Positions 35,746-44,191 of a stretch of DNA of 64,000 nucleotides are shown here, one piece after another; the first letter of the stretch is position 1, and every line of letters starts with the position of its first letter. Both the position numbers and the translations under genes were made by a program. The notes below the pieces were generated by a model. It saw only the letters and a program-made list of their open reading frames with translations. It was not told where the DNA came from and made no database searches. This stretch comes from JAUXFS01 sp963772635 (lineage in GTDB: Bacteria > Pseudomonadota > Alphaproteobacteria > Rhodospirillales > Defluviicoccaceae): the NCBI GenBank assembly GCA_963772635.1, contig CAVYYK010000017.1, positions 1-64,000 of the forward strand, in the 5' to 3' direction.

Positions 35746-37023
35746 ATGTTGATTGCAGCCCTGTTCGCGAGCTTCGCGTTGTGCCTGATCCTCGGCTTTC
35801 CGGTTGCGTTGTCGCTCGGGGTTTCGTCGGCGGTGTACATCCTCCTCGCCGACCTCCCACTCGTCGTCATTCCGCAAAAAATGTACGCGGGCATGGACGT
35901 CTTCGTCCTTCTCTGCATCCCCGGTTTCATCCTTGCCGGCAACCTGATGGGCGGCGGCGGCATTACCGACCGGATCATCCGTTTCTCCAACGCGCTCGTC
36001 GGTCACATCCGTGGCGGCCTCGGTCTCGCAAATGTCACCGGCTCGATGATCTTTGCCGGCATCTCCGGCACCGCGGTCGCGGATACCGCGAGCATCGGGG
36101 CGGTGATGATTCCCGGCATGAAGAAGTCCGGGTACGATGCTCCCTTCGCCGCGGCGATCACCGCCGCGTCCTCGACCGTCGGGCCGATCATCCCGCCGAG
36201 CCTGCCGATGATTATCGTCGGTTCGCTGACCGGCCTCTCCGTCGGTCGGATGTTCCTCGCCGGCGCCATTCCGGGTTTGCTGCTCGGCGTCGCCATGATG
36301 ATCACCTGCTACATTCTCGCCGTGCGGCGCAACTATCCACGTGAGCCGTGGAAGGGCATGGGCGCAGTGGCGCGTGGGGCCGTCGATGCGTTCTGGGCGA
36401 TCCTGATGACCTTCATCATCCTGTTCGGCATCGTCGGTGGCGTGTTCACCCCGACCGAGGCGGCAATCATCAGCTCGGTGTACGCTCTCGTTGTGGGGCT
36501 CTTCATCTATCGGGGACTTACGCTGAGCCGGATTCCGCGCATCCTCATCGACAGCGCCGTGAGCGCGGCCTCGATCATTCTCCTCGTCGGTTTCGCCAAC
36601 GTGTTCGGCTGGATCCTCACCTCGGAACGCATCCCGCAAACCATCGCCGCCGCGCTTCTCGGAATAAGCGAGAACAAGTACGTCGTCATCCTGCTGATGA
36701 ATGTTTTGCTGTTGATCGTCGGAACCTTCATGGAGACGATCGCGGCGCTGCTCATTCTGTTGCCGCCGCTTCTGCCGATCGCCCTGCACGTCGGAATCGA
36801 CCCGATCCATTTCGCGACTTTCGCGGTTTTGAACCTGATGATCGGGCTCTCGACGCCCCCCGTAGGCGTTTGCCTCTTCGTCGCAGCCAATATCGGAAAA
36901 ATATCACTTGCCGAGATTAGCGCGGCAGTGGTGCCTTTCCTTATTTGCAACTTGTTAATTCTCGGATTTGTTTCCTATATCCCATTTCTTTCCCTATGGC
37001 TGCCCAGCCTGTTCTACCAATAG
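35746..37023 (+). CDS. dctM: TRAP transporter large permease DctM (second system)
   Basis: The 425-residue product is a polytopic channel subunit. Typical motifs are DVFVLLCIPGFILAGNLMGG, GSMIFAGISGTAVADTASIG, SSTVGPIIPPSLPMIIVGSL and ETIAALLILLPPLLPIALHV, with GLSTPPVGVCLFVAANIGKI near the end. It lies between dctQ and manD, 22 bases before the latter, so mannonate or another aldonate is its likely cargo (inferred). Confidence 0.93.
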   Translation: MLIAALFASFALCLILGFPVALSLGVSSAVYILLADLPLVVIPQKMYAGMDVFVLLCIPGFILAGNLMGGGGITDRIIRFSNALVGHIRGGLGLANVTGSMIFAGISGTAVADTASIGAVMIPGMKKSGYDAPFAAAITAASSTVGPIIPPSLPMIIVGSLTGLSVGRMFLAGAIPGLLLGVAMMITCYILAVRRNYPREPWKGMGAVARGAVDAFWAILMTFIILFGIVGGVFTPTEAAIISSVYALVVGLFIYRGLTLSRIPRILIDSAVSAASIILLVGFANVFGWILTSERIPQTIAAALLGISENKYVVILLMNVLLLIVGTFMETIAALLILLPPLLPIALHVGIDPIHFATFAVLNLMIGLSTPPVGVCLFVAANIGKISLAEISAAVVPFLICNLLILGFVSYIPFLSLWLPSLFYQ

Positions 37024-37045
37024 CCCCCGGCGAGGAGGAAACAGA

Positions 37046-38254
37046 ATGCTGATCGAGCGCGCCTATGTCATCGTCACCTCGCCCGGGCGAAATTTCGTCA
37101 CCCTCAAGATCGTCACCGATGAAGGGGTTTACGGCATCGGCGACGCGACCCTGAATGGCCGCGAGCTTTCCGTCGCTTCCTATCTCACCGATCATGTCAT
37201 TCCCTGCCTGATCGGCCGCGACCCGCACCAGATCGAGGACATCTGGCAATACCTCTACAAGGGGGCCTACTGGCGTCGCGGACCGGTCACCATGTCGGCG
37301 ATCGCCGCCGTCGACACCGCCTTGTGGGATATCAAGGCGAAGGTCGCCGGTCTCCCCCTCTACCAGCTTCTCGGCGGGCGAAGTCGCGGCGGGGTGATGG
37401 TCTACGGCCATGCCAACGGTCGCGACATCGCCGAGGCGGTGGACGAGGTCGGCAAGTATATCGGCATGGGTTACAAGGCCATCCGCGCCCAGTGCGGCGT
37501 GCCCGGGATCAGCACGGTCTATGGTGTCGGCAAGGGAAAAACGTTCTACGAGCCGGCGACCCGGGGGCTCCCCGAGGAGGCCGCGTGGTCCACGGAAAAG
37601 TATCTCGATCACGCACCGAAACTGTTCGAGACGCTCCGCGAGAAATTCGGTTTCGGCCCCCATCTGCTCCACGACGTCCACCACCGGCTGACACCCATCG
37701 AAGCCGGACGCCTGGGCAAGTCGCTGGAACCCTATCGTCTGTTCTGGATGGAGGACCCTTCGCCGGCCGAAAACCAGGAGGCGTTCCGGCTCATTCGCCA
37801 GCATACGGTCACGCCGATCGCGGTCGGCGAGATCTTCAATACGGTGTGGGACTGCAAGGACCTCGTCCAGAACCAGCTCATCGACTACATCCGGACATCG
37901 GTGGTCCACGCCGGCGGAATCACCCACCTTCGCCGCATCGCCGATCTGGCGGCGCTCTATCAGGTCAGGACCGGCTGCCACGGCGCCACAGATCTTTCAC
38001 CGGTATGCATGGGCGCGGCGCTCAATTTCGACATCTGGGTGCCCAATTTCGGCATGCAGGAGTACATGCGCCATTCCCCGGAGACCGACGAGGTCTTTCC
38101 CCATGCGTACTATTTCGACGACGGCTACCTGCACCCCGGCGACGCGCCCGGCCACGGCGTCGACATCGACGAGACGCTCGCCGGGAAGTTCGAATACCAA
38201 CCGGCCTACCTGCCGGTCGCGCGGCTCGAGGACGGCACCCTCTGGAACTGGTAG
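37046..38254 (+). CDS. manD: D-mannonate dehydratase (ManD/RspA family)
   Basis: ManD dehydrates D-mannonate to 2-keto-3-deoxygluconate. The start MLIERAYVIVTSPGRNFVTL, behind GAGGAGG, gives 402 residues, a typical ManD length. Markers are RRGPVTMSAIAAVDTALWDI, YGHANGRDIAEAVDEVGKYI, AIRAQCGVPGISTVYGVGKG, LHDVHHRLTPIEAGRLGKSL, RLFWMEDPSPAENQEAFRLI and HGATDLSPVCMGAALNFDIW. Some family members are dual manno/gluconate or low-activity enzymes, so efficiency cannot be judged. The product KDG can be processed by kdgK and eda in the opposite operon. Confidence 0.92.
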   Translation: MLIERAYVIVTSPGRNFVTLKIVTDEGVYGIGDATLNGRELSVASYLTDHVIPCLIGRDPHQIEDIWQYLYKGAYWRRGPVTMSAIAAVDTALWDIKAKVAGLPLYQLLGGRSRGGVMVYGHANGRDIAEAVDEVGKYIGMGYKAIRAQCGVPGISTVYGVGKGKTFYEPATRGLPEEAAWSTEKYLDHAPKLFETLREKFGFGPHLLHDVHHRLTPIEAGRLGKSLEPYRLFWMEDPSPAENQEAFRLIRQHTVTPIAVGEIFNTVWDCKDLVQNQLIDYIRTSVVHAGGITHLRRIADLAALYQVRTGCHGATDLSPVCMGAALNFDIWVPNFGMQEYMRHSPETDEVFPHAYYFDDGYLHPGDAPGHGVDIDETLAGKFEYQPAYLPVARLEDGTLWNW

Positions 38255-38279
38255 GGAACCCCGGTACCGTCCTGCTCGA

Positions 38280-39344
38280 TCACAGGGGGGTGACGCCGGA
38301 CCGTTCCGCAAGTTCGGCGAAGATTTCCCAGTACGCGGCATCGATGGGAATGCCGTTCGACGTGCGCTCCGCCTCCACCGACCACTCCCGATCGCCCGGA
38401 GCGATGACCCGCTTCTCGGGTGACGACGAGGGTTGTTCGCGCAGGTTCGCCAGGTAGGCGAGGATGCGCTCTTCATATACGGCTTGCGGGACGAATGCGT
38501 CGGGCCTCAGCACCAGGAAGAAATGACCGACATGGCGGGGCGTGGCGAAGTCCGGACCACCCATCGGTAGAAGGGCGTTGCCGTGGAGCATGCCGGTCAG
38601 CGCCGAGCTCAAAATCTCGATCATGCCGGCCAGACCGGCGCCCTTGTAGCCGAAGACGGCGCCGCCCAGCGGCGCGAGGGCGGCGACCCGGGCGGGATCC
38701 GTGGTCGAACGGCCGAGGCCGTCGGCGGCGACCTCGGGCGGAAGGTCCTCGCCGATCGTCAAGTACTGCTGCACCCGGTTCCACGGGATGGCGCTCGTCG
38801 CCATATCGAGCAGGTACGGTTTTTGTGCGGGCACCGGCGTTGCGAAGGCCAGGGGGTTGGTGCCGTGGAACGGGCGGGTTCCATCGTGGGGCAAGACGAA
38901 GGCGTCCGAATTCGAGACGGCGAGCGCCGCATACCCCCGCTCGGCTGCGGCGAGTACATAGCAGCCGGCTGCTCCGAAGTGAGAGGAGTTGACGACGCTG
39001 ACCGCGGCGACGCCAATCTCCTCGGCGATTTCGATCCCGTGGTCGATGGCGCGGAAGCCGGCCAGATGGCCAAAGCCGTTGTCGGCGTCGAGACAACCAA
39101 CCGCGGGCGCGCGGCGCTCGAAACCCATGTTCGGCGATCCGCAGACCCGTCCCCCGGTCACCGCCTTGACGTAATGGGGCAGCAACCGCACACCGTGGCT
39201 GTCGACGCCCATGGCCGACGTGTCGACCAATGCGCGGGTGACCGCCCGGGCGGACGGCTCGTCCGCCCCCGCTTTTCGCAGAACCTCGTAGACGAACCGC
39301 GCGAGTTCCTTCTTCGCGACCCGGAACGACGGTGCCTGTTTCAT
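38280..39344 (-). CDS. Ldh-family (malate/L-lactate-type) NAD(P) oxidoreductase
   Basis: The 354-residue product has the Ldh2 fold signature regions: RVAKKELARFVYEVLRKAGA, MGVDSHGVRLLPHYVKAVTG (catalytic His in SHGV), SHFGAAGCYVLAAAERGYAA and PLAFATPVPAQKPYLLDMAT. Known members oxidise malate, L-sulfolactate, ureidoglycolate or 2,3-diketo-L-gulonate, so substrate is open. The start is at MKQAPSFRVAKKEL. It is 22 bases downstream of the uxuB-like gene and transcribed with it, convergent to manD. An oxidised hexonate intermediate is a plausible substrate here. Confidence 0.83.
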   Translation of the reverse strand: MKQAPSFRVAKKELARFVYEVLRKAGADEPSARAVTRALVDTSAMGVDSHGVRLLPHYVKAVTGGRVCGSPNMGFERRAPAVGCLDADNGFGHLAGFRAIDHGIEIAEEIGVAAVSVVNSSHFGAAGCYVLAAAERGYAALAVSNSDAFVLPHDGTRPFHGTNPLAFATPVPAQKPYLLDMATSAIPWNRVQQYLTIGEDLPPEVAADGLGRSTTDPARVAALAPLGGAVFGYKGAGLAGMIEILSSALTGMLHGNALLPMGGPDFATPRHVGHFFLVLRPDAFVPQAVYEERILAYLANLREQPSSSPEKRVIAPGDREWSVEAERTSNGIPIDAAYWEIFAELAERSGVTPL

Positions 39345-39366
39345 CGTTTCACGGAATCCTTTCTCG

Positions 39367-40863
39367 TCACGACAAGTCGGTGTTGATGGCCTTGCGGACA
39401 CCGGTCGTGCAGAGCCGTTCGAGCGCCGCCGTCACCGGTCCGACGAAGCGCTGGTCGTGCGGCAGGTCCTTGCCAAAGATCTCCGAGATCGACATCAGCG
39501 CCGGCGCGAGGCGGGCGGCCATCATGCCCGCCTCCCGCGCCAGGGCCGAGATGCGGACGCCCATTGGATCGTCGATGGCGATCGAGCGCCCGGCCTCGTC
39601 CGTTCCCGCCGCATGCCGCATCCAACCGGCGACGGCGAGGGCGAGCCTGTCGATCGGAGCCCCGGCCGCGATGCGCTCCTGGATCGGCTCGAGAAGCCGC
39701 TGGGGGAGCTTCTGCGAACCATCCATGGCGATCTGCGCGGTGCGGTGGCGGAGCGCCGGGTTGGCGAAACGCGCCATCAATCGGTCCTTGTAGGCCGACA
39801 GATCGACACTGGCGGGGAGGTCGAGGGTCGGCGTCACTTCCTCGTCCATCATCGCGCGAATGAAGCGGGACAGGTCGGGATCGGAAATGGCATCGGCGAC
39901 GGTCGGGTAGCCGGCGAGACGTCCGAGATAGGCGATCGCCGAATGGCTGCCGTTGAGGAGGCGCAGCTTCATTCGCTCGAAGGGAGCGACATCCATGGCG
40001 AAAGTTGCGCCGGTCTCCTCCCAAGCCGGCCGGCCGGCCGGAAACCGATCCTCGATGACCCACTGCGAGAACGGCTCGGTGACCACCGGAGAGGCGTCCT
40101 CGATGCCGAGCGTCGCGGCGACCAAGGCGCGATCGGCGTCGGTCGTCGCGGGAACGATGCGGTCGACCATGGTGCTCGGAAAGGCGACCTCGTTCTCGAC
40201 CCAGCGGGCAAGTTCCCGATCCTGAAGTTCCGCCATACGCAGGACGACCCGTCGCGTCGTCTCTCCGTTCGACGGGAGGTTGTCGCACGACAGCACGGTA
40301 AAGGGCGGCAGACCCGCCTCGCGACGACGGGCGAGTGCGGCGACAAGGAACCCGGGGGTCGTGCGGGGGCGGTCCGAATGGGTGGCGTCATGGCGGACAT
40401 CGGGTTGATCCTCGTCCAGTGCACCCGTCGCCGGATCATGGCGATATCCCTTCTCGGTAACCGTGAGCGAGACGATCCTCACCGAGGGCCGCGCCATCAG
40501 GGCCAACAGGTCCTCGGGGGCTTCGGGGGCGACGACCGTTCCAAGGAGCGCACCGATGATGCGCATACGGTCCCCTTGCCGATCGCGCTCGACCATCGTG
40601 TAGAGGAAGTCCTGCGGCGCCAGCGCGTCGCGTGTCGCCGGGCTGCGAAGGCTCGCCCCGACGATTCCCCACCGGGGGTCGCGACGGAGCAGGCCGTCGG
40701 TATAGACGGCTTGATGCGCTCGATGGAACGCGCCGAGCCCAAGGTGGACGATGCCTGTCTCCAGTCCCGAACGGTCGAAATCGGGACGGCGAACCGCCGG
40801 ACCAACCGTGGCCAAAGTATCGGAGGCCAGCCGACGGGCCGGCGTGCCGCTGGGTGTGCTCAT
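39367..40863 (-). CDS. uxuB: Fructuronate reductase / mannitol dehydrogenase family
   Basis: These long-chain polyol dehydrogenases interconvert D-fructuronate and D-mannonate or fructose and mannitol with NAD. The 498-residue product begins at MSTPSGTPARRLASDTLATV. Family features are GIVHLGLGAFHRAHQAVYTD at the NAD site, VSLTVTEKGYRHDPATGALD, LSCDNLPSNGETTRRVVLRM and MKLRLLNGSHSAIAYLGRLA, with the catalytic Lys-Asn-His pattern conserved. UxuB fits best because ManD and an LgoD-like enzyme are adjacent. A divergent promoter gap of about 170 bases separates it from the dehydratase at 41032. Confidence 0.88.
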   Translation of the reverse strand: MSTPSGTPARRLASDTLATVGPAVRRPDFDRSGLETGIVHLGLGAFHRAHQAVYTDGLLRRDPRWGIVGASLRSPATRDALAPQDFLYTMVERDRQGDRMRIIGALLGTVVAPEAPEDLLALMARPSVRIVSLTVTEKGYRHDPATGALDEDQPDVRHDATHSDRPRTTPGFLVAALARRREAGLPPFTVLSCDNLPSNGETTRRVVLRMAELQDRELARWVENEVAFPSTMVDRIVPATTDADRALVAATLGIEDASPVVTEPFSQWVIEDRFPAGRPAWEETGATFAMDVAPFERMKLRLLNGSHSAIAYLGRLAGYPTVADAISDPDLSRFIRAMMDEEVTPTLDLPASVDLSAYKDRLMARFANPALRHRTAQIAMDGSQKLPQRLLEPIQERIAAGAPIDRLALAVAGWMRHAAGTDEAGRSIAIDDPMGVRISALAREAGMMAARLAPALMSISEIFGKDLPHDQRFVGPVTAALERLCTTGVRKAINTDLS

Positions 40864-41031
40864 CGAACCGGGTTCCTCTCCTCGACTGGTCGCGGGACAA
40901 ACGAGAAAATTTACGCAGTTAGCGCCGGGGCCATCAAGCCATCCTTGCCCCTGTCGCAACGACTATCGTATTTTTTCTACCTGTCATCCGCCGAGGACGA
41001 TCAATCAAGAGGGTGCGGGAGGAGCAAGGGC

Positions 41032-42817
41032 ATGGGTGGTCAAAGTCCGACGAAACTTCGCAGCCAGCTGTGGTTCGACGATCCGGCCGAACCGGGGATG
41101 ACGGCGCTCTATCTGGAGCGGTATCTCAACTACGGGCTGACCCGTGGCGAGCTGCAGTCGGGCAAGCCGATCATCGGCATCGCCCAGACCGGCAGCGACC
41201 TGGTGCCGTGCAACCGCCATCACCTGGAGCTGGCGTCGCGGGTCAAGGACGGCATCCGCGAGGCCGGCGGCGTTCCGATGGAGTTTCCGGTCCACCCGCT
41301 GCAGGAGACCGGCAAGCGGCCGACCGCCGCGCTCGACCGCAACCTCGCCTTTCTCGGGCTGGTCGAAGTGCTGCACGGCTATCCGCTCGACGGGGTGGTG
41401 CTGACCACCGGCTGCGACAAGACGACGCCGGCGTGCCTGATGGCGGCGGCCGCCGTCGACATCCCGGCGATCGTGCTGTCCGGCGGCCCGATGCTCGACG
41501 GCTATTACGACGGCAAGCTCGTCGGCTCCGGCACCGTCGTCTGGCACGCGCGCAAATTGCTGGCCGCCGGCGAGATCGACTACGCGGGGTTCATGGACAT
41601 GGTCGCGGCCTCGGCGCCCAGCGTCGGCCACTGCAACACCATGGGCACGGCCTCTTCGATGAACGTCCTCGCCGAGGCGCTGGGGATGTCGCTTCCCGGT
41701 TGCGCCGCGATCCCGGCGCCCTACCGCGAGCGCGGCCAGATGGCCCACGCCACCGGCAAGCGCATCGTCGAGATGATCGGCGAGGATCTGAAACCGTCGA
41801 GGATCATGACCCGCGAGGCGTTCGAGAACGCCATCGTCGTCGCCTCGGCGATCGGCGCCTCCAGCAACTGCCCGGTCCATCTGATCGCCATCGCCCGCCA
41901 CATGGGCGTCGAGCTTTCGCTCGACGACTGGCAGGAGATCGGCCACGACGTGCCGCTGATCGTCAACATGCAACCGGCCGGCGAGCATCTCGGCGAAGGC
42001 TTTTTCCGGGCCGGCGGCGTGCCGGGGGTGATCTACGAGTTGATCCAGGCCGGAAGGATCCGCGCCGGCGCGCTCACCGTCAGCGGCCGCACCATCGCCG
42101 ACAACTGCGCCGACGCCGGGCCTTCCGATCGCGACGTCATTCGCACCGTCGCCGATCCGCTGTTGGAACGGGCCGGCTACGTCGTCCTCGGCGGCAATCT
42201 GTTCGACGCCGCGGTGATGAAGACCTCGGTGATCAGCAAGGCTTTCCGCGACCGCTATCTCTCCGAGCCCGGCGACGAGAACGCGTTCGAAGGCCGCGCC
42301 GATCGTCTTCGACGGCCCGGAGGACTACCACCACCGCATCAACGATGCGTCCCTCGGTATCGACGAGCGCAGCATCCTGTTCATCCGCAACTGCGGGCCG
42401 GTCGGCTATCCGGGGTCGGCGGAAGTGGTCAACATGCAGCCCCCCGACGACCTCATCAAGCGCGGCATCACCGAACTCCCCTGCGTCGGCGACGGCCGCC
42501 AGAGCGGCACCTCGGCCAGCCCTTCGATCCTCAACGCCTCGCCGGAGGCGGCGGTGGGGGGCGGTCTCGCCTATCTGCAAACCGGCGACCGGGTGCGCGT
42601 CGACCTGGCAAAGCGGCAGGTCAACGTGTTGATCCCGGACGACGAGTTGGCGCGGCGCAAGGCGTCCCTGCCGCTTGCCGAACTCGCCAACCAGACGCCG
42701 TGGCAGGAGATCTACCGGACGTTCGTCGGCCAGCTCGCCACCGGCGCCTGCCTGGAGCCGGCGACGCTTTACCTCAACATCATCGAGCAACGGGGCAACC
42801 CGAGGCATTCCCACTGA
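41032..42817 (+). CDS. IlvD/Edd-family sugar-acid dehydratase, frame broken near 42295
   Basis: These iron-sulfur dehydratases act on aldonates such as L-arabinonate, D-xylonate or 6-phosphogluconate, or on dihydroxy-acids. The start MGGQSPTKLRSQLWFDDPAE is followed by YLNYGLTRGELQSGKPIIGI, TGCDKTTPACLMAAAAVDIP and SAPSVGHCNTMGTASSMNVL. These hold three cluster/metal cysteines. Near 42300 one extra G (GCC-G-ATC) breaks the frame; the C-terminus continues as RNCGPVGYPGSAEVVNMQPP, GDGRQSGTSASPSILNASPE and YLNIIEQRGNPRHSH. Rejoined length is ~595 aa. The phrase NYGLTRGELQSGKP fits pentonate/hexonate dehydratases rather than IlvD. Confidence 0.82.
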
Positions 42818-42901
42818 GGCGGCCCCACTGAGGCGGCGAGGGCGGAGAATACCCGAGCGGCACCAGGGGTCTTGGGTGATGATCCGCAACCGGAAAGATC
42901 G

Positions 42902-43226
42902 TGGTTCCGGGGACACAATATTTATCTCAGGAACTCGACCCCGGCTTTAGGTGTTCGGTGCCGAAAGCGAGGTCGTCGGTAGCCGGTTTCTCGGATCCGG
43001 AACCCGGTCTCGGGTGGTCCAATATTGTCAGTCGGCGGCCGGAATCGAGGCAAACATTGGACGTGCTTTCCGACCCCGTCACGTCTTGCACCGCTGCAAA
43101 TCCGGTCCGACCCCCGGGAAGGGGAAAGGGTCCTGAGATGCATACTGTGTCCCCGGAACTCCGGAATATTGTGATCCCGGAAGTCCGGTATTCTTTGCGT
43201 ATTATGTCCCCGGAACTCCCAATCGC
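42902..43226. repeat. REPIN-like repeat cluster related to the rayT repeats
   Basis: GTTCCGGGGACACAATATT at about 42903-42921 is inverted relative to the GTGTCCCCGGAAC near 43146 and the TGTCCCCGGAACTCC near 43205. Between the latter two lies a diverged copy (AATATTGTGATCCCGGAAG). The core is the same GTTCCGGGGACA found around rayT, but no transposase is present here. Paired inverted REPs around about 230 bases are the layout of a REPIN or MITE. It fills the space between the dehydratase and the CHAT operon. Confidence 0.7.
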
Positions 43227-43263
43227 GCGGATACTCGCTTCTATTTCGAAGGCGTTGCGCGGT

Positions 43264-44191
43264 TCAGTCGCCTTGGTAGCGGCTGACGCCGAAGACGATG
43301 TAGTTGTAGGGGATGAGCTGGTCGGGGTCGGACCGGGAGACGATGAGGCCGCTGGGCGGGTCGTAGACCCAGTCGTCCCATCGCCAGACGCGCCGGAAAC
43401 TCTCGCGGGATCTGGACGGCGATGTAGTCGCCTTCGGCGAGCCGTGCGCCCATCGCGGTGCCGGCAAAGTCGAGGCCGAGATAGAAGTCCTGGACCGAGA
43501 CGTTGCGGTTGCGTTGGGCCGGATGCATCTTGGTCAGCGCCAGCGCCATGCCGGTGAGCGGCGCGATCGCCGGCTGCGCCGCCGTCGCCAGCTTCAGCCC
43601 CGCCCGGAAGGCGTCGCCTTCCAACATATCGAGGAACGCCTCGTCGGCGTCGTTCTTGACGTTGACGGTGTGGCAGCGGAAGGCGACGCCCTCGCCGCCG
43701 ACGCCGAGGCCGACGAAGATCGGGTAGCCGGCGATCGGCGCGCGCTCGCCCTCGCGCACCCGGTAGGTGGCGTTGAAATGGAGGTCCTCGGGCCGGCCGG
43801 GGACCTGGTTGCGGGCGAAGAAGTCGAACAGCACGCGATGGGTTCCGCCGCCGGGATAGTCGGCGACCCGCAGCCGGTTGAGCACGATCCGGATGCGCCC
43901 GTTCTTCAGGGTCGGATCGGCCTCGATCTCGCCGACGCCGCGGATCGGCCGCGCCTCGGCGCCGGCACCCGGCGCCAGATGGCCGAAGGCGTGGGCCGTG
44001 TGCTGCCACGCGCGGTCGCGGAACGGCCACCAGTCCGAGACCCCGAACCGGGTGGGCGGCCCCTTGGATGCGGCGGCCCGGTCGACGGCCGCCGCCGCCG
44101 CGTCCTCGCCGACCTCGCGGAGCTTGGCCGCCGCTTCCGCCGGCGCCAGCGCCCCGATCACCGGCAGATCGTCGAACGGCCCGTCCGTCAT
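43264..44191 (-). CDS. Uncharacterised partner protein of the CHAT-STAND-TPR gene, frame broken near 43415
   Basis: The start ATG overlaps the stop of the upstream gene, so it is the second cistron of the CHAT operon. The main frame gives about 258 residues. One extra base near 43415 (CCG-C-GAG) links AEGDYIAVQIP to SFRRVWRWDDWVYDPPSGLI and YNYIVFGVSRYQGD, for a total of about 308 aa. No signal peptide or membrane helix is seen. The middle looks beta-rich (RIRIVLNRLRVADYPGGGTH, FDFFARNQVPGRPEDLHFNA, IFVGLGVGGEGVAFRCHTVN). No catalytic motif is recognised. Given its neighbour it could be the CHAT substrate, an effector or an adaptor; a role is inference only. Confidence 0.6.

Noticed and set aside
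39457..41031. Long plus-strand frame running into the IlvD/Edd gene (over 1,100 codons)
   Set aside because: The first 500 codons are antisense to uxuB and look like shadow sequence; the real protein starts at 41032 after GGGAGGAG.
43241..44030. Alternative 367-codon frame overlapping the CHAT partner gene on the same strand
   Set aside because: Arg/Pro-rich out-of-frame reading; the chosen frame overlaps the CHAT stop codon and has balanced composition.
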